From: Clostridium akagii DSM 12554
GTDB lineage: Bacteria; Bacillota; Clostridia; Clostridiales; Clostridiaceae
Direction: 5' to 3'
NCBI RefSeq assembly: GCF_000686725.1
Contig: NZ_KK366007.1
Location: forward strand, 414,198 to 478,197
Length of the DNA: 64,000 nucleotides
Shown: positions 9,690 through 17,981 of the stretch, piece after piece
Layout: every line of letters starts with the position of its first letter
Numbering within the stretch: position 1 is the first letter of the stretch
The notes under the pieces: generated by a model
The model's input: only the letters and a program-made list of their open reading frames with translations
Database searches by the model: none
What the model was told of the DNA's origin: nothing
Translations under genes and position numbers: made by a program

Positions 9690-12116
9690 TTAATGGATGA
9701 CATATGTTTTTATATGATCCATAAACACATTAGGGGTTACGATTTTAACATTAGGGTTTTTCTGTAATTCTGTAGCAACAGTATTTATATTACTCATGTT
9801 TTTACTCCAAGCATGAACATAAACAAGGGTATAGCTATTAGGATTATGGGTATCAGTGTATCCTTTTTTAGTACGTTCATTTATTCTATTTATTAAGTCA
9901 CTTTCATTTTCTATTCCTGACCATAACAAATCTCTACATGACACAATTGGTTTATCATTAGACCATTTAATTTCACCATGATAGTTATCCTGTCTGTGGT
10001 AGTCCAGATAAAATAAGCCTTTTATATTAGATTTGGAAGTGTATTTGCCCCAGAGTTTATCATTATTTAGTGAAGCATCATCAATAATTGCAACGTAATC
10101 CTCATGGGTTTCTTTAGCATAGATATTTAGGTCATCAGTAAATGTATCCAATTTATTTTTGGGGAATTTACTTGGATACATATAGCCATTGCCAGAGGGC
10201 GAAATTACAAAATAATCATGTTTTGCATTTTCATAATACAGTTTAAACACTGTTGGAGCTAAATAATATAGTGATGGACTTATTGACCAACCCATTTTTA
10301 AATTACCTCTAAAGGGAGAACCATACCAATTAGAAGAACCATAATTAGTTCCAAGATTCCACTGCTGATTATCTCCGTCAGACATCAGGAAGGTAACATA
10401 ATGTTTGTTTTTTTCAATAGTAGTATTTATATCTTTTTTTTGATTAATTGAGTAAGTGGGAAAGGCACTTAATACAGATAAATTATAGGACCAATCTGCT
10501 GGAACTATGCTTAGCCCATATTTTGATGCTAAGCTTACATTAATAAATTCATCGGGCCCCCAACCGAGTACTAAACCTCCATTTTTCATAGAGGAGAATA
10601 TCTTATCTCTAAGATCTGTTTTAACGATGCTGTCTTCGTAAAAGACAAGAGATTTTGCCATTACAGCATAATCACGTAATGGGGAAGCTTTATCTGGTGA
10701 AAGTTCAATTACTGTTGTGTGATTTAGTCCATGGTTCCACAAATTATTATATGCCCAGTATTTATCGGTATTTCGACAATCTCCTTTAAGAGATAATCCT
10801 TGGGCTTTTGACTTGATTTCCAAATTTTCATCTATGGCAATGCAGTTATTTAAAGATGCAAGGGAGCAAGCGTTATTTATTGATGGATCGTTATGTGTCT
10901 TATTATCATAAAGCACATAACCAGCTATACTTTTTTTGAAAATTTTTACTAGTTGCCAAGGGTCAGATATAACAGTATAGTTTATACCCTTGCTACTTTT
11001 TAAATCTTTTAGCCATATATTGTAATCAGGCTCAGAGGAACTTAGTGTATAGATTTGAGAAGAACAACGATTACTAATTAAACCTTGAAGTGTAGCTATC
11101 ATTGTTTTTTCATCAGAAGTCATGTTATCTTCTGAAATAACATATAATTTTTTTGGTTCAATTGAGTTTTTTATATATTTATAGTGTGTGTTTATTGAAG
11201 GCATTGAAGTGTTTAATGATTTCCTCCAATCAGAAAAGCTTTGATCATAGGAGCAGCAACTATGTATTTTACAGTATAGGTAAAATTTATTTAAAAATTC
11301 AGTACGTTCACTATTACAAAAAGAACTTATTTCCTTTGAATTAAAATTTGATAGTAACATCTGTCGCCTTATAATGTCATTTTCAGAAACTTGTTTAGAA
11401 TTTTTCATCATATCATACATTATCATAAATGTAGTTGTTCTTCCAATACCCTCTTTGCAATGGAAATGTAACCAAGTATTTTTAGGATTAGTTGTAACAA
11501 AATTAACAAAATAATCAACTATGTTGTCCTGAGGAATTTTACCGTCTGTAACTGGAATTCTTTCGTAAGATAGCAATTTTGATTTAGTGAGAGATTCTTC
11601 ATTTTCAACTTTGATTGGAATAATTGTTTTATCAGGATGATTGTAATAGGTTATGGGTTTATTTAACTTAATTGCCGTGAGTTTATTTGTTTCGTCAAGT
11701 AGAATCTTATCTCTTGTTAAACCCAAATTTGCATTGTTATGATCATTAGCCCAGCTAACTGGTAAATTATTAATAAAACCGTGGGATTCTTGCCTTAGGT
11801 CAACTATTGTTATAGGTGCCTCAATACCTATATGGTTAATAATTTCTGATAGGTTTTCAGCGGAAAATTGTCTACTTCCAGAAATATTTAACGTTTTTAA
11901 TCCAGTTAGATTTAAGGAGTCTACATTATTTAAATTTAGTTGAGAACAAGTTTTACGAAAGCGTTTTGAAGAAAAATCTGTGTTTAGAGAATCTGCTATA
12001 AGATTTATATTATTAGGTGCCTGTGCTAAAGCATATGGTTTAGCACAGGGATATAAAATTGAAAGAGCCATTAGGAAAATAAGTAGTTTTACTTTGAAAT
12101 TTTTGTACAAATTCAT
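9690..12116 (-). CDS. Secreted PTP-like phytase domain fused to GxGYxYP domain
   Basis: A ~808-residue exported protein. A signal peptide (LLIFLMALSILYP then ALAQA) is followed by a protein-tyrosine-phosphatase-like inositol phosphatase domain (~35-290): it has the general-acid loop VDLRQESHGFIN and the P-loop HCKEGIGRTT with the catalytic Cys and Arg. From ~320 to the end it resembles the GxGYxYP family (putative glycoside hydrolases): MTSDEKTMIATLQGLISNR, FLMSDGDNQQWN and SPSGNGYMYP, the signature itself. The first half would release phosphate from phytate-like substrates outside the cell. Both catalytic motifs look intact. Start uncertain: ATG at 12116 or TTG at 12110, the latter better spaced from GAGGTG; another ATG is at 12128. 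Confidence 0.85.
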   Translation of the reverse strand: MNLYKNFKVKLLIFLMALSILYPCAKPYALAQAPNNINLIADSLNTDFSSKRFRKTCSQLNLNNVDSLNLTGLKTLNISGSRQFSAENLSEIINHIGIEAPITIVDLRQESHGFINNLPVSWANDHNNANLGLTRDKILLDETNKLTAIKLNKPITYYNHPDKTIIPIKVENEESLTKSKLLSYERIPVTDGKIPQDNIVDYFVNFVTTNPKNTWLHFHCKEGIGRTTTFMIMYDMMKNSKQVSENDIIRRQMLLSNFNSKEISSFCNSERTEFLNKFYLYCKIHSCCSYDQSFSDWRKSLNTSMPSINTHYKYIKNSIEPKKLYVISEDNMTSDEKTMIATLQGLISNRCSSQIYTLSSSEPDYNIWLKDLKSSKGINYTVISDPWQLVKIFKKSIAGYVLYDNKTHNDPSINNACSLASLNNCIAIDENLEIKSKAQGLSLKGDCRNTDKYWAYNNLWNHGLNHTTVIELSPDKASPLRDYAVMAKSLVFYEDSIVKTDLRDKIFSSMKNGGLVLGWGPDEFINVSLASKYGLSIVPADWSYNLSVLSAFPTYSINQKKDINTTIEKNKHYVTFLMSDGDNQQWNLGTNYGSSNWYGSPFRGNLKMGWSISPSLYYLAPTVFKLYYENAKHDYFVISPSGNGYMYPSKFPKNKLDTFTDDLNIYAKETHEDYVAIIDDASLNNDKLWGKYTSKSNIKGLFYLDYHRQDNYHGEIKWSNDKPIVSCRDLLWSGIENESDLINRINERTKKGYTDTHNPNSYTLVYVHAWSKNMSNINTVATELQKNPNVKIVTPNVFMDHIKTYVIH

Positions 12117-12305
12117 CACCTCATCCATAATATTAATACGTATAATATGGGAAAATGAACGAAATTTTATACAATATTTTTTATGAATAATTAGCGGTAA
12201 GCTAAAATATTAATATTAATATAAGGTATCTTAAAAAAGATATCAAGCAAGTACGCCAGTTATATTTTTTTAGATGTCTAAGTTTAATTATGAGGGATGA
12301 TGTAT

Positions 12306-12764
12306 ATGGAAGCTAATATAATGCTTATTATATTATTAGCCATTTCGGTGATTGGTAAAGCAGATTCTGTTTCTATTGCTGTGGCAGTGCTACTTATTAT
12401 AAAACTTTTACATGTTGATAAGTATGCTTTTCCTATTCTAAGTAATAGTGGAACGTTTTGGGCGCTTGTACTTCTTATAGCAGCAATACTTATACCTATT
12501 GCCAGTGGAAGCATTAATTCAATTAAAATAAAAAGTAATCTAACCTCTTGGATTGGTATAATAGCACTTGTCCTTTCTTTTATAACAACATATTTAAGTG
12601 GAGTGGGACTAAGATATTTGACCGCGGATGGTCATGGTGATGTTATGCCAGCTCTTATTTTGGGTTCTGTAGTAGCTGCTGCACTTTTAAAAGGAGTTCC
12701 TGTAGGACCGTTTATAACCTCGGGGATATTAGCATTAGTAGTTAAAGTATTTCATAAATCATAA
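12306..12764 (+). CDS. UPF0756 (DUF441) membrane protein
   Basis: A ~152-residue integral membrane protein with four hydrophobic segments (ANIMLIILLAISVIGKADSV, ALVLLIAAILIPIASG, WIGIIALVLSFITTYLSG, and the C-terminal GPFITSGILALVVKVF). The segment GVGLRYLTADGHGDVMPALI and the ending LLKGVPVGPFI are typical of the UPF0756/DUF441 family, whose function is not established. The ATG at 12306 is chosen because GAGGG lies nine bases upstream; two earlier in-frame ATGs abut that site. It stands between two minus-strand genes and forms its own unit. Confidence 0.85.
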   Translation: MEANIMLIILLAISVIGKADSVSIAVAVLLIIKLLHVDKYAFPILSNSGTFWALVLLIAAILIPIASGSINSIKIKSNLTSWIGIIALVLSFITTYLSGVGLRYLTADGHGDVMPALILGSVVAAALLKGVPVGPFITSGILALVVKVFHKS

Positions 12765-12799
12765 AATACTGGAAACTTGGAGGAATATAGCTTGTATAA

Positions 12800-13906
12800 T
12801 CAATTGCCACCATAATCATTTTTCTCTAATGCCTCATATATATTTTTTACTCCCTTTGACCAATTAGGATCCTCAGCATATTGCCTGTTTATCCAATGGA
12901 AAAGTTCTTCATTTGTTGGTCTATCTTTTGATAAATTTATTACAGTTAGGCTTGCAATCTCACTAGCATCTTTAATATTTGTGTTATATTCCTTCCAACT
13001 GTGATATACATTATAGGGATTATTGGCGATTTTTTTTGAATTTGGGTCTTGTTTTGACACGAAGCCTTCTTCTTGTCCAGAAATTGCAAATAAAATAAAT
13101 GGATTTAAGTTGTATTGCTTTGAAACAGCAATTATTGTTGAAAAATATGGTTCTTCGGCTAAAAGAGAATTATGTGAATTTAAGTAAGTTTTGAGTACTA
13201 CGGTGTTTATTTCTTTATATTCAAAGTGCACCGTTATATTAGTGGCGGGTGATTTTTTATTTGTACTAGGCCTTACTAATGAAGAGCTAGTGCTTGAATT
13301 ATGTTTTCCTATTATAGTATTATTAATTTTCAAAAAAGACATAATAGTAAGCATAATTAAAATAACAGAGAAAAATGCCAAAACCAAATGTTTTGAATTA
13401 CTCTTTAATTTAATTACTATAGAATTAATGCTATTTTTAGTATTATAATCATAGCTATCAGAATTAGATTTAATAGCATATTCTGCATATGGTGTGATTA
13501 TAAGGTCTTCACTGGGAACTTGATTTTTTGAACAATAAATTTCTAAATCGGTTTTAGAAATTTTATTTTTAATGTGCAAATTAACCCAGTCAAGTAACGT
13601 ATGTTCTAAAATATCAGGTTCATCTTTAAGTGATATACATAATTGGAATATATCACTTAACAAAACTGGATTTCCGTTTTTTATTATAGTATTATTAAGT
13701 ATATCCTTTTTAATCAGTTTGATATAATGCTTGTCAAGACCGGTTACACTGTTATCTATAATGCTATAAATTGCTTTAGATAAAACATGGGATTTTTGCT
13801 TTTTTGTATAGTTTAAATACTTTTTTGCTATATATTGTTTTAATAAAATAATATCGTCCTTAGATAAAACTTTTTTGCTAGATAATTCTTCAATAAAGGT
13901 TTCCAT
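12800..13906 (-). CDS. Membrane-anchored glucosaminidase/lysozyme-like protein
   Basis: A 368-residue protein with a ~170-residue cytoplasmic N-terminal part, one transmembrane segment (~172-192, LVLAFFSVILIMLTIMSFLK), a Ser/Thr-rich linker and an outside C-terminal domain (~240-368). That domain has the pattern FILFAISGQEEGF, then ANNPYNVY, then RPTNEELFHWINRQYAEDP, which resembles glucosaminidase or lysozyme-fold peptidoglycan hydrolases (a helix with a catalytic Glu followed by an N-P-x-N segment). The enzymatic assignment is by motif likeness only. The N-terminal part (helical, Lys-rich) is not recognised and could be a regulatory or localisation domain. TAGGAG precedes the ATG. Confidence 0.55.
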   Translation of the reverse strand: METFIEELSSKKVLSKDDIILLKQYIAKKYLNYTKKQKSHVLSKAIYSIIDNSVTGLDKHYIKLIKKDILNNTIIKNGNPVLLSDIFQLCISLKDEPDILEHTLLDWVNLHIKNKISKTDLEIYCSKNQVPSEDLIITPYAEYAIKSNSDSYDYNTKNSINSIVIKLKSNSKHLVLAFFSVILIMLTIMSFLKINNTIIGKHNSSTSSSLVRPSTNKKSPATNITVHFEYKEINTVVLKTYLNSHNSLLAEEPYFSTIIAVSKQYNLNPFILFAISGQEEGFVSKQDPNSKKIANNPYNVYHSWKEYNTNIKDASEIASLTVINLSKDRPTNEELFHWINRQYAEDPNWSKGVKNIYEALEKNDYGGN

Positions 13907-13980
13907 ATAAAACTCCTATAGGTTATTTATTCTTCATTAATTTATAAAAACCTTTATTGTAAATTAATAAATTTGATTTA

Positions 13981-14009
13981 TTGACTAAATGGAAAAAACA
14001 TGGTATAAT
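13981..14009 (+). promoter_or_regulatory. Sigma-A type promoter of the 14282-infC unit
   Basis: TTGACT (13981-13986), 17-bp spacer, TATAAT (14004-14009). It opens a leader of ~270 bases before the first gene of the infC unit. Confidence 0.75.
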
Positions 14010-14281
14010 AATAGCTTATGAATATATTAGTATGTTAAACTATAAGTATCAAAATATTGTTAATGTGTTTTATAGTTGTAAGATATTACATTAATAATAG
14101 TTAATTAATATTTGTTTCCAATAAAGATACATTAATTTTTAAATTTGTGTTATACTAATATATGGATAGGTAAAGTATTTTTTATAATTAACTTCATTTG
14201 TGAAATTAATTCATTCCACCAAAGAATGGTGGACTTTTTAAATATGTATGAAAAATAAGCCCGCAAGTCGGAAAGAGAAGA
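14010..14281 (+). promoter_or_regulatory. Long 5' leader with an internal terminator-like hairpin
   Basis: Between promoter and first start codon there are ~270 untranslated bases. At 14215-14239 a 7-bp stem (TCCACCA/TGGTGGA, loop AAGAA) followed by CTTTTT has the form of an intrinsic terminator, so transcription into the infC unit may be attenuated. No T-box GGTGGNACC, no ribosomal protein L20 site and no riboswitch consensus that I know could be found. A second -10-like TATACT at 14151 lacks a good -35. Confidence 0.5.
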
Positions 14282-14797
14282 GTGATTATATTGGTAATGA
14301 AAAACAGAAGGAAGAGTTCCATATCAATAAAAATGTTCATATCAGAATTAGGAGAAGATTTCTCAGATCATATTAAAGAAAAATTAATGCATTTAGATGC
14401 TAGAACTTTTTTAACTAGAAAAGAATTTGAAAACAGGCTGGATATTAAGCATGTTGAACATCAGAAGTATGATGGTAATGGTGTTGCAAATGAAAATGAT
14501 TCTTCAAAATCAAAAAAAGAATATGTTTATGGAGAACTGGAAGTAGTAGAAGGAGTATTATATTTATCAGAAAAATGTTTAGAAAATAAAGATTTCGTTC
14601 AGGCTCCTGGGGTAAGTAACATATATGAATCTTTGGTTAGTGACGATGTGATTGTTGATAATGGAAAGAACCTAAAAAAATTGGATGATAAGAATATAGA
14701 TTATGTAGTGGATAGTATATTGGACATATGTCCTGAAGTTTCTCAAAAATATATTGATATTGTTAAAGGAATGGTTGACCGTTCCAACAACAGATAA
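14282..14797 (+). CDS. Uncharacterised protein upstream of infC
   Basis: A 171-residue hydrophilic protein of unknown function, not recognised. It has no signal peptide or membrane segment. The first ~60 residues are basic and helical (SIKMFISELGEDFSDHIKEK), followed by a Ser/Lys/Glu-rich linker and an acidic C-terminal half ending in helix ILDICPEVSQKYIDIVKGMV. The GTG start follows GGAAAGAG by about six bases; an in-frame ATG lies at 14297. It is the first gene of the unit and is followed after 39 bases by infC, so it may be co-regulated with translation initiation, but nothing in the sequence says how. Confidence 0.6.
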   Translation: MIILVMKNRRKSSISIKMFISELGEDFSDHIKEKLMHLDARTFLTRKEFENRLDIKHVEHQKYDGNGVANENDSSKSKKEYVYGELEVVEGVLYLSEKCLENKDFVQAPGVSNIYESLVSDDVIVDNGKNLKKLDDKNIDYVVDSILDICPEVSQKYIDIVKGMVDRSNNR

Positions 14798-14836
14798 TAT
14801 AATTATAATGAAAAATTAAATTCGGAGGTGTGGAAT

Positions 14837-15340
14837 ATTAATAAAAACGTAAATATTAACGAAGGAATAAGAGAAAGAGAGATTAGACTTCTAGACGGGA
14901 AAGACAGTACCATAATTAACACGAAAGAGGCTTTAGTATTAGCAGATGAGAAAAACATGGACTTGGTGATGGTTTCACCTACAGCCACTCCACCTGTATG
15001 CAGAATAATGGACTATAATAAGTTTTTATATGAACAGTCTAAAAAGCAAAAGGAAGCTAAGAAAAATCAAAAGACTCTTGAAATAAAAGAAGTCCGCCTC
15101 AGCGCTACTATTGAAGACCATGATATAGAGATTAAAGCTAAAAATGCTAAGAAGTTTCTTGCAAATGGAGATAAAGTTAAGGTAGCTATTAGGTTTAGGG
15201 GAAGACAAAATAATTATAGAAATTTAGGAAATAAAGTATTTGATCAATTTTTGAGCAAGATGGAAGATTTAGCAGTTGTTGAAAAATCCGCTCAATTAGA
15301 AGGCAGAAATATGTTTATGGTTTTAGGACCTAAGAAATAG
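14837..15340 (+). CDS. infC: Translation initiation factor IF-3, ATT start
   Basis: A 167-residue IF-3, which binds the 30S subunit and enforces start-codon fidelity. The N-domain begins NKNVNINEGIREREIRLLDG and contains VSPTATPPVCRIMDY; the linker is Lys-rich; the C-domain has KEVRLSATIEDHD, IRFRGRQ and ends QLEGRNMFMVLGPKK. The start is assigned to ATT because GGAGGTG lies six bases before it, and a GTG at 14828 is part of that site. Rare start codons in infC are a known means by which IF-3 represses its own synthesis. Unusually, rpmI and rplT do not follow: a terminator comes next, so this copy lies outside the usual infC-rpmI-rplT operon. Confidence 0.93.
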   Translation: MNKNVNINEGIREREIRLLDGKDSTIINTKEALVLADEKNMDLVMVSPTATPPVCRIMDYNKFLYEQSKKQKEAKKNQKTLEIKEVRLSATIEDHDIEIKAKNAKKFLANGDKVKVAIRFRGRQNNYRNLGNKVFDQFLSKMEDLAVVEKSAQLEGRNMFMVLGPKK

Positions 15341-15368
15341 TTGTGTTTTATTATAATTAAATAAAGTC

Positions 15369-15417
15369 TAAACATAAAAACACTGAATTTTATAAATTTA
15401 GTGTTTTTTATGTTTAA
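15369..15417 (+). terminator. Terminator after infC
   Basis: A long AT-rich inverted repeat, arms around 15370-15390 and 15394-15416 (AAACATAAAAACACTGAATTT with its near-complement), closes the infC unit. Confidence 0.75.
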
Positions 15418-15438
15418 ACCTTTATTTTAAGGTTAGGA

Positions 15439-15466
15439 TTTGCAATTGTTATTGCTATGGTATAAT
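15439..15466 (+). promoter_or_regulatory. Promoter of the subtilase gene
   Basis: TTGCAA (15439-15444), 16-bp spacer, TATAAT (15461-15466), about 150 bases ahead of the subtilase start. Confidence 0.6.
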
Positions 15467-15614
15467 ACTATTTACAGGTACAATATTAAGCATTTCATAA
15501 GCAAATTTTCAAAAAAGAACAAAATAAAAAATATTTATATATTTAAATTATCGGCATATATATTCTAGGCTAAGGGTGTAAATTAATATAATAGTTATGG
15601 GAGTGGTCTGGGTC

Positions 15615-17882
15615 ATGAGAAAGATTTGTACAGTTTTTATTGTTTTATTGTATATGGTGAGTTTAAGTGTTCAGCCTGCCAATGCAGAGATTGTTAACTC
15701 AACTAGTAAAAGCGATAAGACATCAAACAGGCTTATTATAAAATATAAGAATTCAAACGATGAGATAAAGCTAAATTTGGATATTTCAAATGGAATTAAG
15801 TCTATAAAAAAAATAGATGATAAACTTTCCGTAATTGAAGCAAATAACGATTCTGATAAGAAAAAATTGTATGATAACTTAAAAGTTAATTCTAAAATAG
15901 AGAGCGTGGAAGAAGACAAAACATTAAAAAATCAGGAAGTGCCAAATGATACTGATTATAATCAGCAGTGGTATGTGCCTAATATTAATTTACCTAAGGT
16001 ATGGGATTCAAATATTACATCAAAAAAGAATGTAATTGTAGCGGTAATAGACTCTGGGATAAATAGTAAGCATGAGGATTTACAAGGCAACATTCTTGAT
16101 GGTGGTTATGATTTTTATGATAATAGTATAGATACATCCGATGATAATGGTCACGGAACCAATGTTGCTGGTGTAATCGTTGCAGAAGAAAATAATGCAA
16201 AGGGAATAGCAGGAATAGATTCCAAAGTACCTGTAAAAATACTTCCTCTTAAAACTGCTGATAGTGATGGTTATTCTTACTTATCAGATATGATATCTGC
16301 GGTAGATTATGCTATAAGCAAAAAGGTAGACGTCATAAATCTTAGCATGGGAAGTACTGAATATTCAGATATAGAAAATCAAGAAATACAAAAAGCTATA
16401 AGTAGCGGTATAGTGGTAGTAGCAGCAGCCGGCAATAATGGAAATTCATCATATATGTATCCAGCATCCTATGATAATGTGATTTCTGTGGGAGCTACTG
16501 ATGAGAATAATAACATAGCTAGCTTTTCGGATTATAACGATAAGGTGATACTTAGTGCACCTGGAACCAATATAGAAACTACTGACAAAGATGGGGGATA
16601 TGCGTGTGTAAGTGGGACGTCCTTTTCTACACCAATTGTATCTGCTTTAGCCGCCATGATTAAGTGTGTAAGACCAGATTTAGCACCAAAGGATATAAAA
16701 AATGTTTTGGAAAATAATGCTTTGGATTTGGGAATAATGGGAAAAGATAATAGTTTTGGTTATGGAAAAGTGGATGCATATAAAACCATCAGTAATGTTC
16801 TTGAACCTAAATCTATTCAGATACTGCAGAACAATATAAGTATTAATGTTAATGGGACAAGCAATTTGAAAACCTTAATCAATCCAGACAATGCTATAGA
16901 TAAAAATGTGATTTGGAGTAGCGGTGACAATTCTATAGCATCAGTGGATCAGAATGGAACAGTAAAGGGGGTTAAAAGTGGTAATACTAATATTATTGCT
17001 AAAACTGAGCAGGGAAATTTAACTTCGGAAATTTTAGTTAATGTGACAGATCCAAATGTATTAGGGGTAGAGTATGACGCTCATGTTGAGAATATAGGTT
17101 GGCAAAATAATATGTATAATGGTGAAATGTCAGGAACGGTAGGACAGGGACTTAGAATGGAAGCATTAAAAATCAATTTACAAAATGTTCTAGAAGGTGC
17201 CAAAATAAAATATCAAGTACATGTGGAAAATCTTGGCTGGCAGGATTGGAAATACGATGGTGATGTAGCAGGGACAACTGGAAAAGGATTAAGGATAGAG
17301 GGTGCGAGAATTGTTCTAGAAAATGCACCGGGATATAGTGTAGCATATCAGGCACAAGTTGAAAAACAAGGTTTGCAAGATTGGGTATATGATGGACAGC
17401 TTGCAGGAACGGTGGGACAAAACCTTAGAATGGAAGCTATAAATATAAAAATTGTTAAGACTAGTGATGCACCTTGCGGTGTAACTTTATCAGCTCATGT
17501 TGAAACCGTTGGATGGCAACAACCAGTTCGAGATAACGAACTTGCAGGAACGGTAGGGCAAAGTCTTAGAATGGAAGCCTTGAAAATGAATTTAGTTGAT
17601 GCACCAATAGGTGCTAAAATAAAATACCAGGTACATGTTCAAAATATAGGTTGGCAAGACTGGAAATACGATGGGGATTTATCAGGAACCACTGGAGAGG
17701 GTCTAAGGATAGAGGGCGTAAGAATTATTCTAGAAAATGCACCGGGATATAGTGTAACTTATCAGGCTCAAGTTCAGAATATAGGTTGGCAAAATTGGGT
17801 CAAAAATGGTGAACTTTCAGGAACTACAGGGAGAGGACTAAGGATGGAATCAATTAAAGTAAAAATAATAAAAGATAATTAG
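15615..17882 (+). CDS. Secreted subtilisin-like protease with Big_2 domain and six ChW repeats
   Basis: A ~755-residue exported serine protease. Signal peptide (~1-24, ending PANA), inhibitor-like propeptide (~35-105), S8 catalytic domain (~115-395) with Asp146 (VIDSGIN), His180 (DNGHGTNVAG), oxyanion Asn274 (AAGNNGN) and Ser336 (SGTSFSTP), a bacterial Ig-like Big_2 domain (~398-480) and six ChW repeats (~485-755, each with GW(Q/x) and G-L-R-(M/I)-E). Repeats 4-6 match 1-3 in order, also at DNA level, so a three-repeat block was duplicated; repeat 3 has lost the Trp (GLQDW). ChW repeats are characteristic of surface proteins of solventogenic and related clostridia. ATG 15615 follows GGGAGTGG; an in-frame ATG 18 bases earlier lacks a site. 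Confidence 0.93.
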   Translation: MRKICTVFIVLLYMVSLSVQPANAEIVNSTSKSDKTSNRLIIKYKNSNDEIKLNLDISNGIKSIKKIDDKLSVIEANNDSDKKKLYDNLKVNSKIESVEEDKTLKNQEVPNDTDYNQQWYVPNINLPKVWDSNITSKKNVIVAVIDSGINSKHEDLQGNILDGGYDFYDNSIDTSDDNGHGTNVAGVIVAEENNAKGIAGIDSKVPVKILPLKTADSDGYSYLSDMISAVDYAISKKVDVINLSMGSTEYSDIENQEIQKAISSGIVVVAAAGNNGNSSYMYPASYDNVISVGATDENNNIASFSDYNDKVILSAPGTNIETTDKDGGYACVSGTSFSTPIVSALAAMIKCVRPDLAPKDIKNVLENNALDLGIMGKDNSFGYGKVDAYKTISNVLEPKSIQILQNNISINVNGTSNLKTLINPDNAIDKNVIWSSGDNSIASVDQNGTVKGVKSGNTNIIAKTEQGNLTSEILVNVTDPNVLGVEYDAHVENIGWQNNMYNGEMSGTVGQGLRMEALKINLQNVLEGAKIKYQVHVENLGWQDWKYDGDVAGTTGKGLRIEGARIVLENAPGYSVAYQAQVEKQGLQDWVYDGQLAGTVGQNLRMEAINIKIVKTSDAPCGVTLSAHVETVGWQQPVRDNELAGTVGQSLRMEALKMNLVDAPIGAKIKYQVHVQNIGWQDWKYDGDLSGTTGEGLRIEGVRIILENAPGYSVTYQAQVQNIGWQNWVKNGELSGTTGRGLRMESIKVKIIKDN

Positions 17883-17886
17883 TAAA

Positions 17887-17925
17887 TTACCAAATATAAT
17901 TAATTTGGTAATTATATTTGGTAAT
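17887..17925 (+). terminator. AT-rich hairpin after subtilase gene
   Basis: An inverted repeat ATTACCAAATATAATTA / TAATTATATTTGGTAAT with a short loop, without a strong T-tract; probable weak terminator or mRNA 3' stabiliser. Confidence 0.55.
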
Positions 17926-17981
17926 ACTGAAATGCTTTTAATAATGCGTGAATTTTTATATATTTAGGGAGGTGTTGCACT

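Noticed and set aside
14010..14281. infC leader as an L20-binding or T-box leader
   Set aside because: No T-box motif and no rplT in the operon; only a simple terminator-like hairpin can be supported.
17050..17882. Repeated DNA in the subtilase gene as a CRISPR or satellite
   Set aside because: The repeats are in-frame ChW protein repeats of ~130-140 bases without spacers.
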